The notes: generated from the letters alone by a model not told the origin. A stretch of 64,000 nucleotides of DNA from Macrothele yani (GCA_039090855.1 CM077002.1:86184194-86248193); one strand, 5' to 3'; numbered from the stretch's first letter, positions 30,347 through 42,860 are shown. Program-made: numbers and translations.

Positions 30347-33300
30347 CAGGGATCGCATTCCTCCTAAAATTCCTAATATTTTGTGACCCTCCTTAAATTC
30401 CTAAAATTATACCTAAAATTTGCTATTCTTCCTAAAATTTTTGTAAGCTTATTTATTAAAAATACAACCGTTATTAACGCCAATAAATTTACCATTACAG
30501 TAAGGTAAAAAGACCTGTTATTGTAGAAACACAGCCTATATGCTGTGCTGCTGAAGGAGGGAAAATGACGCCTTCGAGATGCACTTGCTTCGGGGCGGGC
30601 GCTCCATTTTTTTGCCTTCGGACAGTTTTCGAGAGTAACAAGAGATCTAAGGGGAAAGGGGAGGGGTCATTTTCACCCCTGGTTTGCGCTTTGCAGACGA
30701 ACTCCATGGCACACAGAAGATCGTACTTTATTTTTGTACATGCCTTGTGGAACCTCCTCTTTCTGCTGATGTTTTGTTATTGTAAACCGCAGGTGGGTGG
30801 AAGCAAAGAGGAAACATGTGGTCTCCTTCCGTAACCTCCGGTAATGACGATGGGATGGTAGCTGAGTGTTATCGTGGCAGGCAGTAGAGCACGTGATCAT
30901 TGACCTTCGGTCGTGCGTCGGCAACAGCGACCTTCGATGCGCAATATATCTCGGCTCCGACTCGCTTTGACTGAACTTGCGTGAGATGCGTTTGATAGTT
31001 TCTGGTTTTGCGTCTTTTATGGTGTTCTCTGTGCTGTGTGCAGGTTCAGTTCTCTAGTGGTGACCTGCTTTTTTTTTTTTTTTTTTTCTATCTTCTGACA
31101 TCCTCGCAGCCAAATTTCGGGAAGTTGTCTGGTTTTGCAATATTGGAACGTGTTTTTGTACTTCCCTTTCATTTTCTGGTTAGTAATACAAGTGTTTAAG
31201 ATGCCTAAATCCAAAACGAAATTTCAAGATGCGTGGCTCGCCAAAGAATTGGACGGAGTGAAGTTGAAAGAATGGTGTTCTGCAACTGAAACAATATTTT
31301 CTGCTAAGTGTATATTGTGTTCAGAAATTTTCAACATTTCTAATAGTGGCTTTTCACAAGTACAAGCGCATCATAAAGGAAAAAAACATTTGCAGAAATT
31401 TCAAAGTAAATTTCAAAATAAGTCCATCCTTGAAAGCCTTTGGAGGACGGGATCTTCAGCCCAAAACAAATATTAGTGAAGTACTGAGTCATGATTTACA
31501 GTTGGCTAAAGCCGAAGCATTATGGGCCATGAAAGTTGCTAAGGACAATATGTCTTTTGTTTCATGCACTGAAACAGTTGAACTTTTCAAAGAAATGTTT
31601 CCTGATTCTGCTATTGCAGCCAAAATGCAACTTAAAGAAAAAAAGTTGCTTATGTGATATCACATGGATTGTCAAAATATTTTGAAGAGGATTTGAAAAA
31701 AGACATTGCATCTAGTAGCCCAGGAAAGGTTACTATAGCATTTGATGAAACTACAAATACACAAGTGAAACGGCAGTTGGATGTGTATCTCAGGTACTGG
31801 TCTTCAGAAATAAATTCAGTTTCTTGCCGATACCTAACAAGCATTTTTCTGGGTCATGCAACAGCAGATATTTTGCTAAAAGAAATTCTTGATGTGTTAT
31901 CATCCTTCAATATTTCGTTGAACAGAATTATTTGTGTATCCATGGACAGCCCAAATGTAAATAAGTGCTTTTTACGCAAATTCAATGAAGTTGTAAAACA
32001 AGAAACAGGCCAGAAATCTTTGGAACTAGGTTTTTGCAACCTGCATGTTGTTAGTAATGCATTTAAAAAATTTTTGACAAGCTTAAATATAGATTTTGAC
32101 GAATTTGCTACTGATATGCATTACTTTTTAAAGAGTAGTGCTGCAAGACGAGAGGATTATAAATCTGTCGAGGATATAACATTGGTCACAGCCAAATTTC
32201 TTTTGCGTCATGTCAGCAACAGATGGTTAAACCGTTGGTTCTGTAGCCCAGAGGCTCTTGGATCAATGCCTAAATATTACAGAATATTTTTTAAACTTCT
32301 TGCCATCTCAAAAAATATTTGAAAAACAACTACGCAATTCGTCAAGGTATAAAAGAATTCACGGTTTCCTGAAAAATGAGCTAACTCCTTGCTATTTAGC
32401 ATTAATTTCATTTTCACACCAAAATTTTGAAAAGTTTTCATTATGTTATCAGAGTGAGGAACCAAAAATACACCAGTTATATTCTGATTTAAATACTTTA
32501 ATGAGGAATGTTATGGCTCAGTTTATCCAAGATGATGTTATTGCAGGGAAATTTGGAGAAGACCTAAAGAATGTAGATTTTGAAAACAAAAATTCATGGA
32601 AAAAACTAGGGGAGTTAGAAGTTAGTATGATGACAAAAAATCTCCTCAGGAATGTTCAGGAGACCAGGCAGAAATTATTTCTCTTAGATGTAAGATCATC
32701 ACTAATTGCAACCACAAAATATTTAAAGTCAAATTTGCCATTCTGCAATCAAAAGCTAAGAGACATAGAAGTTTTAAAGGTAAAAGAACCAAAGAAAGAG
32801 TCAACTCAACTTTCAGTCACTGAAGACTTTCGGAAATAACCAGAATTTGAAGTGTTTTGCATCTTTCTGAGGAACAAATTGATAGAGTAAGAGAAGAGTG
32901 GAAACTTTTAAATTGCGATAAGCCAACTCTAGATGAACTAGTGAAATTTTCAGAGGAAGGGCATATTCCAGTGCGGATGATCATTACTGGCGTAATATAT
33001 TTAGTATTAAAGACTCTAGCGGAAAAGAAAAATACTCAAATCTTGCTAAACGCATCAAGTCAATTTTAGTTTTACCTCATGGTAATGCTGATGCAGAAAG
33101 GGGATTTTCGGTTAACACTGCTCTGTTAAGGAAGGACAAGGCTAACTTAAAAGACTCAACTATAACATCATTAAGAATAGTTAAAGGGGCCATTAAACAC
33201 TATGGATGTGTAAGTAAAGTTCCCATAACAAGAAATTTGTTAAATAGTGTATGTGATTCACATAAATTTTATAAAGAGTATGTTGATAAGCTGAAGGAAG

Positions 33301-34637
33301 AAGAATAAAAAAAGGTAAAAGAAAGGAAGCAGAAAGAGAGAGCAAATAAGGAAAAGCAGCTAGAGATAAAAAGAAAAGCTGAGTTTGATGACAAAATAAA
33401 AGAAAATGATGCAGAAATAAATAGGCTTAAAAAAGATAAAGAAGCCTCCCTAGCAGTAGTTCAAGAGGGAACAGAAAGAATGAGAAAAGCTGTAGAAAAA
33501 CAAAATACTGTTGAAATAGCAGTTGCCTCTAACTTGATCATACAAGGTTCAGCTGAAATAAAGAAAACTGAAAGTAAATTAGTTGTGGTGGAAGCAGAAA
33601 AAGATAGGCTAATCAGGAAAAGGTTAAAACAATAATATGAAAAAGTAATTCAGTGAACAATTGTACATAGTTCTTGGTTTTCAATTACCTTTTTAGGATA
33701 TTATAATTTAATGTGAAACCTGAAAACTTTACTGTGAAAATCGTGAATTGCTTCTGGTTCAACAGCATATTAATGTTCAAAGTGAAACTTGAATGTGGTA
33801 AATATACTTGAATATGATAATAATAACACGTGAAAAGATAAGAACTGAACATTAGAAGTAAATCATACTTAAACTTTAGACATTAGACGTTATGCAAAAA
33901 ATTTGGGTGTGAACTTCGACCATATATACTAATGGACTGCGCATTGGCAATAGCTGCATCAAAGCCGCCATGGCTCAAACATTGGGCACGTCATCATCAG
34001 ACTCCAAATTTCGTGTAAATAAAAAATGCTGTTATGATTACTAATTTACGCAGCAGAACTTCAGTGTTTTCGGTGTGTTATGTGAATGCGCCTCATATAT
34101 AATGAAAACTCTTCAGATAAGTTTACTTATGAGCTATATACATGCATGATCGGGTTGTTTACATTTTGTGATTTATAATGTGATGAACATTTGCGAAGAA
34201 TTTGGAACATGCATTCCATTTTTTTTTTCTTAAGTTACTATATTTTTATATCAATAGCTGCAAGTTTCTGGTTAAGTAATTGAACTTTATTGACTTAGGT
34301 ATTTAATTTGTTTCTTACCCATGAAAAATCATAGAACTTTCTTTACTATATCGCTCAGAGCAACCATAAGCACAGCAGATGTAACCCATCTTTTTGACTG
34401 TTGTCATGTGATTTTATGTTGGAGCCAGAAATTTTGATGTCATGTGCAGTCTATCAGTATATATGGTTGAAGGGTGTGAAGCAAACTCTTTACAATGTAT
34501 ACAAAGTTGTTTTACTAGATGTATACAAATATACATCTAGTTTTTATTGAAATACGCTCCTAAAATTATCCTAAAATTTTTCTAAAAATTCCTAAAATTC
34601 CTACCTAAAATTTTCCAGAAGTATGCTATGATCCCTG
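30347..34637 (+). mobile_element. Autonomous-type hAT element, decayed, 6 bp TSD
   Basis: Ends CAGGGATCGCA and TGATCCCTG (complement CAGGGATCA), flanked by CAGAAA on both sides (30341-30346 and 34638-34643). Subterminal repeats of CCTAAAATT occur at both ends (30360-30440 and 34555-34612), which may bind transposase. It encodes one broken transposase. Sequence from 33640 to 34540 is non-coding. Confidence 0.8.
31201..33637 (+). pseudogene. hAT transposase with BED finger and lysine-rich tail
   Basis: An ATG at 31201 opens MPKSKTKFQDAW. A BED-type finger CILCSEIF...AHHKGKKH follows. After a frame change, KVTIAFDETTN holds the first catalytic aspartate, ICVSMDSPNVNKC the second, and FCNLHVVSNAF and SNRWLNR the family's CxxH and RW blocks. 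The dimerisation block LPHGNADAERGFS lies near 33075 and a helical, charged tail (KERKQKERANKEKQ onward) ends near 33637. At least four frame changes (near 31440, 31655, 32300, 33060) and stops make it inactive. The lysine-rich tail after the dimerisation block is an unusual addition; the 9837 fragment shares it. Confidence 0.85.
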
Positions 34638-34643
34638 CAGAAA

Positions 34644-35340
34644 CAACCATTAAAACAGTTGACACATATAATAACTTGTTTTCTTTTTTTTTACAGATAC
34701 TAAAATTTTGTCACATGCTGTATATGCTAAGGGGAAAGTTTTTGGAAGAAATACTTTTTCAAAGTGAAGGGGTTGGCTTATATACAAACAGGTTTATATA
34801 CAATTAATTATATACAGTATTTTTGTCTGAAGATTTTTTTCCCATTTTTACCTAGTTTTTGCCAATGTCCCAGCAAGAATATGCATATTTTTGCTGAAAA
34901 GAACCAAAACATACACAAAACAAATAGTTTACCATATTATATTTATGTGATTAAAAAGGCTGCAAATGTTTATGCGTAGTTTTCATTGATATTTCAGTTG
35001 GAATTAATAGGATATTTGTTACATGTATAGTGTTTTAGGTACGTAATTGTTTTTGTAAAGTAGAAAAGAAAAATTGGAAATTAGAAAATTGACTTGCAAG
35101 GCTTTGAAATTCTTGTAACATACAATGGTGATGTGTGTGATCACATACTGAGTATAAAGGATGGTATTACTGTACTCTGTTTCCATATTGATCACATATC
35201 CATGTCCTGTAGTTTTTATAGGGAATGTCCTGTATTTTATTGCATGTCTGCTGCTACCCCTGGGAATGCCAAGTCTGGGTACACTGCGTGACTCATGTTA
35301 AACCTGTGATATTTGTGAGGGACTTATAGAGTTCTTTGTT
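34644..35340. other. No gene recognised
   Basis: AT-rich sequence upstream of the kelch exon. No exon-like frame with splice sites stands out. Confidence 0.45.
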
Positions 35341-35344
35341 AGTT

Positions 35345-36450
35345 ATAATTGAATGAGCCAGAACACCTGCCTAATAAGATGTTGGTCCTTTGTGTGCTGC
35401 CAAAGCAGTTCTTACCTGGCAAAGCATGGATATTACAAGATTTCTAAAAATGTCTTGTGGTATCTGGTATCAACATGTTACCAGCAGATCCTTAACTCTT
35501 GTAAATTACATGGTTGAGCTGCCACAAATCAGATTTGCTGTTCCAACACAAACTAGGCTCTGTGGTATGGTGCATTATCCTGTTGAAGGAAGGCGCTGCT
35601 ATAAGGAAATACCTTTGCCATGAAAGGATGTACCTGGTTGTCATAGTTTCCTGCACATGAATGACTGGATCTACGTTTTCCAAGCAGAACATTTCCCAAA
35701 GTATTACACTTCCTCCACTGGCTTGCTTTTATCCCACAGTGAATCCTGGTACTAACACTTCCCCAGGAAAACAATGCACATATGCTCAGCTGTCCACATG
35801 GTTCCACAGGAAATGAGATTCATCAGACTACAGGACCTTCTTCCAGTCATTCTAGGTCCAGTTTTGATGCTTGCACTTTCGAGGTGAACTAAGGTTAGCA
35901 TGAGCACTCAGAGCTTCCTGTGGCTATGCAGCTTTATTTTCAGCAGAGTTTAATGTACTGTGTGTTGTGACACATCACTCCCATCACCAGCATTCAAATT
36001 ACCTGCAAGTTGCACCTCAGTATTCCTTCTGTTAGCCCATACCGTACGGGAAAGCCTTCACTCACTCCTAGTATTGATGAGCCATGGTTGGCCCACACCT
36101 TGCAGGCAGTGTAGGGTTTGTCCCTCTTCAAACTACTTTTTGAAGGTACTAACCACAGTTGACCATGAACACCCCACAAACCTTGCCATTAGTTGACCAT
36201 GAGCACCCCACAAACCTTGCCATCTTGGAAAACCTTGCCATCTCTGACCCAGTTGTCTGGCCATTATGTCAAACTCGCTTAAGTCCACTGGCTTTCTCAT
36301 CTGAAGAACAAGAATAACACTGATTAACAGAGCTTAGTATCAGGTGTTTTTGATGCCATTTCATGACCTTCACACGCACCATGTTTATGTTGCTTCAATT
36401 TGCATAAAGACCAGCTGGTCATAATATTTTGACTTTTTGATAAATATGTT
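35345..36450 (-). mobile_element. Decayed Tc1-family element
   Basis: Similar in layout to the Tc1-type element at 44762: AATGAGCCAGAACACC, GCAAAGCATGGAT, and at the far end TGGTCATAATATTTTGAC. The minus strand at 35553-35807 encodes SAFLQQDNAPYHRA, the second catalytic aspartate block. Most other motifs are gone. A 36 bp tandem duplication (GTTGACCATGARCACCCCAC) lies at 36148-36225. Confidence 0.7.
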
Positions 36451-36535
36451 TCATTACCATTACATGGTTAATTTTAAAAATGTGAATTTTTAAAGGCATT
36501 TACTAATTTGAGGTAATTTTTATATGCACCTATAG

Positions 36536-36706
36536 ATTCCACTGGTGTTTGCACATGGAGAAAGCATCACGTTCGTGGTATGTCAGCCCACCAGCCATCT
36601 GGTCGTAGAGGTCATACTGCTGCCATTTACAATGGCGCCATGCATGTTTATGGTGGCTACCAGGACCTTAGGGGATCTTCATCTGAATTATGGACTTTTG
36701 ATCTAA
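36536..36706 (+). CDS. Kelch-repeat protein, internal exon
   Basis: The exon is bounded by TATAG (acceptor) and GTAAGT (donor), 171 bp, phase 1 at both edges. It encodes a linker and one kelch repeat: QPSGRRGHTAAIYNGAMHVY, then GGYQDLRGSSSELWTFDL. The order RxGHT, hydrophobic strand, GG, then W six residues after LRGSS is the kelch blade pattern. Kelch blades form a beta-propeller that binds partners, often actin or ubiquitin-ligase substrates. I cannot name the orthologue. The first and last exons are outside what I can find. The coding is uninterrupted, unlike its TE surroundings. Confidence 0.85.
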   Translation: MPLVFAHGESITFVVCQPTSHLVVEVILLPFTMAPCMFMVATRTLGDLHLNYGLLI

Positions 36707-36830
36707 GTAAGTTAATTAAATTCATTACACAACTCCACATATATTGTGTAAATTTTTTTGAATTTGTAGGAGGAGCTTTTATATCCTAAAACTAAATAAA
36801 ACGATCATATATACTTGTATATAAGCTAAA

Positions 36831-36853
36831 GTCTGCCCCCCCCCCCCCCCCCT
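36831..36853. repeat. C homopolymer run
   Basis: About 18-20 consecutive C residues within the kelch intron, striking in an AT-rich context and a likely site of length variation or sequencing error. Confidence 0.85.
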
Positions 36854-37629
36854 AGCGTCATGACCCAGTTCACATCTTGTCGGCAGTCAGTCAAGCAAGG
36901 TTTGCCATTCTTGTCTATTCTCCACAGTTTTAATGATTTCTGCAACTGATAGATTGGTACAATATAGCTTATATACAAGTCAGCTAAAAATTTAAATAAT
37001 CAATGGAAAATGTTTGCACCCTGCATACAATTTCAAGAAACAAACCACCCTAATATGACAAACATGAAACTTAATCCCATTTCAATGTGAAGCCATAAAA
37101 TTTCTTGCTTCCCAAAAAAAATAATTCCCTCATTATTTTCCTTGTGGGACTTGAAGCATGTAACCCCTCCTTTAGTATGGGACACACTGCTTCACTGTTG
37201 GAGAGGAGCACTATGAATCAGTTCATCTCCAATGTTTTCACAGCAAGCATGGACATATTTTCTTGTGATTGTGCATCGTGTCATCATTGTTACAGAAGTG
37301 GAGAGGCAAAAGTGTTCTGATTGAGCTTCACTTTTTGATACCTTAACATATTGTAAAGGATCCTAAAATGAGTGGAAAAACTAAGGTAAGGAAAAAGGTT
37401 GTCTTATGGCATGCATGATTTCAATTAAAAATTGTGAAATATGCAGAAAAAAATAATTGTGGTGCTACTCATGATTTTTGCATGAATGAGAAGAGAGCAA
37501 GTTTGGAAATAAAGTAAAAATTAATCAGAAGTGGACATATGCCAAAAATGTGAAAGGTCACAAGAGGGAGGATCTACTTTCTTTCCATAATCAGGAAAGT
37601 GCCTAAATGACTGGATGCTGGAATGCTGA

Positions 37630-38640
37630 CAGAATGGGCTCATAGTCCCTTCAGTCATCTGACCTACAGTTTTCTGTGGCTGATGTCATATGGCCTACAG
37701 TGTTTCAGCCTATCATAAATGAAGGGATAGTTCTACCATACATGGGTGATGTAATAATTCCATCCTCCCATGAAATTGAAGGAATTGAAAAGCTAAAGCA
37801 ATTACTTGAGATTGCAAGTAAGTACAGGCTAGAAATTAATTTCAGAAAATCTCAGTTTTTGAAGAGAAAAGTTGAAATTATAGGCTGTGTGATTGAAAAT
37901 GGTCATATATCACCATCTACTCTAAAGACAAAAGCAGTTGATAAATTTCTAGTACCTAAACATTTGAAACAAGGGCAAAGTTTTCTGGAATTGATGAGAT
38001 ATTTCAGGAAGTTTATACCTTCTTATTAGGTTATTTCCAAGCCTTTAAATGATCTTTTAAAAAAGAATCATGAGTCTGAATTTGGTACAGATGAAATAGA
38101 TATTTTTTTGTCAACCTAAAAAATTACTGTCAGGCACACCAATACTAGGAATATATGATCAGAGTAGTGAGACTGAGGTACATACAGACACAATCATAGA
38201 TGGTTATGGAGCAGTTTTATTGCAGAAATCACAGTGTGATAACTGTTTACGCCCAATGTGCTATATGAGTAAGAAGACAACTAAAACCAACAGGAAGTAC
38301 ACAAGTTACAAATTAGAGGTTTTATTCATTATTGAAACCCTAAAAAAAATCAAAGTTCGTTTGTTGAATATTCGCTTCAAAATAGTAATAGACTTTCAGA
38401 AGACAATGGATAAAAAGGATCTTGCAACATGAGTGGCAAGATGGACTCTCCTGTTAGAAGAATTTGACTATAGAATTGGGCATAGGTCAGGCTCTAATAT
38501 GCCCCACGTGGATGCTCTAAGTAGATTCCCTGTCATAATTTTTGCTGAAAGAATTTCAGCAGTCACAATTTCTGCTGCTCAGGAAGAAGATAGTGAGATA
38601 AAGGTAGTATAAGAGCTACTGAACACTGGTCAACAATCAT
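37630..38640 (+). pseudogene. Ty3/gypsy reverse transcriptase and RNase H fragment
   Basis: The RT frame holds FQPIINEGIVLPYMGDVIIP. The usual YMDD/YVDD box reads YMGD, so one catalytic aspartate is lost. LEIASKYRLEINFRKSQFL, GCVIENGHISPSTLKTKAV and LELMRYFRKFIPSY follow, the classic gypsy order. A stop at 38027 precedes the connection (PLNDLLKKNHESEFG). The RNase H has VHTDTIIDGYGAVL, YTSYKLEVLFIIETL and VDALSRFPV. Further stops occur. Gag, protease and the N-terminal RT are missing. It lies in the kelch intron, same strand as the gene. Confidence 0.85.
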
Positions 38641-39306
38641 GTTGTTAAATGGATAATTTTATCTGATTCTTATGTATTTTGGGGGGCTGATTCCGAAAAT
38701 GAAGTCAGAATCTGCCCTACAGGCTCTACTTTTTTGTAACCAACATACTTGTTTTTAAACAGCTTATACATTTTGCTCAAAACCTGTTGTATAGTTTGTT
38801 TTCTTAATTAAAAAAAAATCAGGCTTTTTATAAGGCCTTCTGCAAAACATCATGTTAAATGCAGTAGCTATTCCTTATGAATCATTTATTCATGTCTAAG
38901 CAGAAAAGCAAGTAGAGGAATCTGCTGTGTATGACTAATTAAAAGAGCAGCACCACATCAGAAATGTGGCAAACCAATGAGTCATCATGTATCATTCAAG
39001 ATAAGACAATCTTAAATAGTCTGGCTTACTAGAGCTTCAGTTGAGTGTTGGTTTTTGTGTGAGCGACACCTGACATTTGTGAGTTTGTCTTGTGTTTTAA
39101 TTCTATTTCTTCGGCTATAAAAGTGTTTTTCTTTTCTTTTTGTGCATACTTTCGTGTGAGATATACATGTAAGTAAGTGGTACATACTCTGCATAAAAAT
39201 TCCTCATAATTGTATAAGTCACCCAAACAATTTTTGCTTCGTGTGTGGTGAAGTAACAGTAAAGTCTGGAAGAAGGAACATTACTCCTTTCATGCTAAAA
39301 TCATAT
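38641..39306. other. Intron sequence, no gene recognised
   Basis: AT-rich, between the gypsy RNase H fragment and a SINE. No exon-like segment is seen. Confidence 0.45.
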
Positions 39307-39320
39307 GAGCTCTACTTTGG

Positions 39321-39527
39321 CCGCCCCGGTGGCGCAGTGGTCTAAGGCGTTGGCCTCTGATCATTCGTCCGTAAGGGGTCCGGGTTCGAATCCCGGTCAG
39401 GCGTGGATGTTGTGTTTGTCTTACGGCACTGGCTCTCTCCCTTCCCTGGAACCAGTGACCCTAAATTAGGGACGGGCGACTGCTTATAGCCCATTGAGTT
39501 GCTACGGTGGTCGTTAAACCTCCAATC

Positions 39528-39554
<27 letters not shown>
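39321..39554 (+). mobile_element. tRNA-headed SINE, best copy
   Basis: The head CCGCCCCGGTGGCGCAGTGG with TCTAAGGCGTTGG (box A region) and GGGTTCGAATCCCGGTCAGG (box B) is strongly tRNA-like, with a variable-arm-like insert; tRNA-Leu is my guess. The body includes CTTCCCTGGAACCAGTGACC and AGGGACGGGCGACTGC and ends CCTCCAATC plus ~26 A. GAGCTCTACTTTGG flanks it exactly (39307-39320 and 39555-39568). The preserved boxes and 14 bp TSD make this a recent insertion. Confidence 0.95.
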
Positions 39555-39558
<4 letters not shown>

Positions 39559-39912
39559 TCTACTTTGGGTGTAAGATTGGAGATATAGACAAATCGGTAC
39601 ATATGTATTAGCCGGGCGCCAGTAGAAATATATCAGTAAATGTCACAATTGTCGATAGATGGCGCCACATGAATAGTTATTTCTTTTTAGAATTTGGCTG
39701 TAATGAACGACGTGATGAGTTTATTTTTGGTAAATACAATTTCTGAAGGAAATATATCGCAAAAATGGCAGTAATACTGCGATTTTTTTTTATCTGGTGG
39801 TAGCGTATTTGTATGCAAAGCTGTACATAGCGCTACATCAGTACCACAGATAACGTCTCGTTATTTGGATTTTTGACAATTTGATTCTCATGTCACTCGA
39901 TTATCTGTTTCT

Positions 39913-40230
39913 GTGGTGTTGAGAAATGTGAAAATTTGGGATTTACCTCAAGATGAAGGAAGTGCTGTGTCATTTCTTCAAAGTAAAGGAATTTTGCCGA
40001 GTGAAAGAATGTGTAAATTGGGCCATAATATGAAGCTATACTTTGGAAGTGAAAGTATTCAATGGCGGTGCAACATTAGAACATGCAGATCTAAGGTAGG
40101 CTTATGTGTTGGAAATTGGTTTCAGAGTAGTCGGCTTCCTTTTTTAACTGCTGTTCGATTTATTTATAGCTGGAGTGAGAATTTTACTTCTATTAAATGT
40201 TTCAAGTACTTCTAATATTGGATTTCGTAA
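39913..40230 (+). pseudogene. Merlin/IS1595-like transposase N-terminal fragment
   Basis: The frame shows AVSFLQSKGILPSERMCKLG, then WRCNIRTCRSKVGL, NWFQSSRLPF and FIYSWS. This is the zinc-ribbon-like start of the ISXO2/IS1595-type (Merlin) transposases common in arthropods: residues C-GH-M and WxCxxxxCR, then the 'wfxxSrLp' motif. The catalytic DDE part is missing. The call rests on motif memory without a search. It is in the kelch intron. Confidence 0.6.
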
Positions 40231-40402
40231 GAAAAAGTCCGCTATTGAAAAGTTAATTCATTTTTTGACGTGCATTAATGCAATTGCATTGTTGGACTTA
40301 TTGTTAAATCCATGTTGAACACTTACCGCACGTGTTGGTTTCCGTATTTCCGTTGTGTAGATGCGGCATGGGTTTTTTTTCATTCAGTTGCTGTTCCTTT
40401 TT

Positions 40403-40500
40403 ATGAATTTTTTTCCCTTTGCTGCCTCGTCACTAAATGAATTTTTTTCCCTTTGCTGCCTCGTCACTAAATGAATTTTTTTCCCTTTGCTGCTTCTACA
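40403..40500. repeat. 34 bp minisatellite, about three units
   Basis: ATGAATTTTTTTCCCTTTGC followed by TGCCTCGTCACTAA repeats in tandem almost without change. It lies just beyond the 3' end of the Penelope copy F. Confidence 0.9.
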
Positions 40501-40518
40501 TTTCGATACGTTTTTTAC

Positions 40519-40560
40519 CTGAGTACTTTCGGTAACATTTCATTACCGTCATCTAGGGGA
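40519..40560 (-). ncRNA. Degenerate hammerhead-like motif, Penelope F
   Basis: The minus strand reads CCT, AGATGA, stem II GGTAA/TTACC, GAAA, GTAC, then TC and AGG (pairs with CCT). Layout and position match the dimer C motif, but the CUGAUGA core is damaged. Confidence 0.35.
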
Positions 40561-40589
40561 CGTTTTGCTCCGACCTGCACGGACCGTGT

Positions 40590-42286
40590 CGGCAGAGCAT
40601 TAGGTGGTTCTCATGGGCTGCATCTATTCGCGGCTATCACTTTCTCTTGGGCGTTGTGGCGTCTCTTGTTGGCCAGCGATCTTATTTTTCGAACTTTTCC
40701 GGTTTTTTTGCTCAATTTTAATTAAATTCCTCCAGCTGTTTCTTAAAATATTAGGGTCATTGTGGTTGCAAACTTTTGCTCTATTGTTTTCTATCATTAC
40801 TGACTCTGCTATTCTGAGGTGTTTCTCGGATTTACAGCTTTTTATGACTTTTATATTTTCAAATTTAGAATATTTTTGGTTAGCCAGACAATATTGAATA
40901 AGTGCAGTTTTTTCTTCTTTTTTCTGCCAATTTTTTTCATGTTGTTTTAACCTGTGTTTAAGCTTATTTTTGGTACTTCCTATATTATGCCATTGGAGGG
41001 TTTTCTGTAATAGGAATTGAGTAAATACCTGCTTTTTCTAACATTTTTATTTTTTCATTATTTTTGATTACTATATTTTTGATAGTATTTACTTTTCCTC
41101 TAATTTGAATGTTATGCTTTTTACAAATATTATTAATTTCATTAGTAGTACCTTTAATGTAAGGAAAACCATTTAGATATTTGATTTCATTTTTATTTAT
41201 TACTGCATTATTTTTTATTTTCTTTAGTACTTCTGTGTTCCATTTTTTTATTAAATGGTTTGGATAACCAAAACTACCTGCAATTTTTTTTATGAATTTA
41301 ATTTCTTCATTAATGAACTGAATATTTTCAGAGTGCGTATATGCTCTTTTAATTAATGTTTTCAGACTATTGCATTTTTGTGGATAAGGATGTGCCGAGT
41401 TGTACGGGATTAGAACAAGAACAAATGAACTTTTTCGAAAAACTCTGAATTGCAACTTATTTGTGGATTTTATAACTTGTATGTCCAAAAAGGCTATTGT
41501 GTTGTTGTTTTTTTCTATTTCTACTGTAAGTTCTATTGTTGGGTATAAAGAGCTGTAACATTTGGTTAATTTTCTTAACTCTTCTTCGTTCAGTTTTGAT
41601 AGAATGAAAATGTCATCCACGTATCGACAGTATATTTCTGGTTTTTCTTCCATACTCTGCATGACATTTTCTTCAGTCTCGTTCATCACAACCTCAGCAT
41701 ATAAAGTTGATAATGGTGAGCCCATTGGGCCTCCTGAATTTTGCTTGTAAATTTTGTTCTTGTATGTAAATACATTGTTTTCATATAAATAGAATAAAAC
41801 TTTTTTGAATTCTTGAGTTTGTGTGTCATTTAATATTTTAAGAGTATGTAACTTCTTAATGACAATTTCAATAGTTTCTGGAACAGGAGTGCTTGGATAT
41901 AATGCTTTAACGTCCATGCTTGCCATATGTAAGTCCTTTAGGTCTGTTTTTACATTTTTAATTTTCTCAATAATTTCATACGTGTTCTTGATGGTGAACC
42001 TATTGTTCATGAAAATGGGTGCAAGGAACCTGTAAATGTTTTTCTCTAATGTTATCAATGGTGAGGGTTTTTTTTAAACAATCAGTCTCATTGGAGCATC
42101 TTCTTTGTGTGTTTTTATCTTTGCTACAATATGTGGTATGCTTGCTCCCATTGGTGGGAAAGAGCGCTTGATTTCATCAGGTAATGTGCTATGATTTCTT
42201 ATATTCGCGAAGAATTTAATTTGGTTATCAGTTGGGTCTTTCTTTATTTCAGTACAGTTTAATTCTTCTATTGCTACAGTCATTTT
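40590..42286 (-). pseudogene. Penelope-like element F (RT plus GIY-YIG), the longest RT copy
   Basis: From the 5' end the minus strand encodes the RT thumb-fingers region (PPMGASIPHIVAKIKTHKED). An in-frame stop at about 42073 follows, then MASMDVKALYPSTPVPET (motif A), QNSGGPMGSPLSTLYAEVVM (motif B), YCRYVDDIFIL (YVDD box) and AFLDIQV. AGIYSIPITENPPMA begins the GIY-YIG domain and a frameshift there precedes YIGSTKNKLKHRLKQHEKNW in another frame. All RT motifs survive, so only one stop and one frameshift separate it from a full RT-nuclease. It belongs to the same family as dimer C, is a single copy rather than an inverted dimer, and sits antisense in the kelch intron. Confidence 0.85.
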
Positions 42287-42860
42287 TTTTTTCGTATTCG
42301 CATGTTGGTAAACTGCAAAAAACTATTAATTCCACTTATCAGAGGAGTATTGCCATTACACCTTTTGAACTACTTTTTGGTACAAAAATGAACTGTAAAG
42401 ATGATATCAAAATCAGGGAATTGTTAGAAACTTGAGTTTTAAGTTATGTTCCAAGAATCCAGAGACAAAGCCAAGAAAGAAGTGAAAAGGATAAAAGGCT
42501 AATCATACAGGTACAAGAGGAAAACCGAAAGACATATAATCTTCGCAGATATGCTCCTCAAAAGTACAAGCTCGATGTCTTAGTTGCTGTGAAAAGAACC
42601 CAACTGGTTCCAGGTCTAAAGTTGAAGCCAAAATTCCTGGGACCATATAGGATCACCAAAGTCAAAGGAAGTGACCTTCATGATGTAGGTAAAGAAAAAC
42701 ATCATGACGAATGTCTACCTACAACAACATGTGCAGAATATGTGAAAGACTGGACTGTGCTATTGTTTTAAAGATTTCTGTGGACTGTAATTGTATTGAA
42801 CTTTTGTTTTTAAAGTACTTTTAATCTTGACTGTTTCTTTTAATATAAACTTTTTTATGT
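42287..42860 (+). pseudogene. Ty3/gypsy integrase C-terminal part
   Basis: HVGKLQKTINSTYQRSIAIT, PFELLFGTKMN and, after a stop, VAVKRTQLVPGLKLKPKFLG and PYRITKVKG. These are the end of a gypsy integrase with the GPY/F module (LGPYRI). With the 37.6 kb RT fragment it is probably the same retroelement, whose central integrase (DDE) part has been lost or displaced. The tail after 42770 contains ATCTGAGGACAAATGACTGTC, the sort of sequence preceding a 3' LTR; I cannot pair it with a 5' LTR. Confidence 0.75.
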
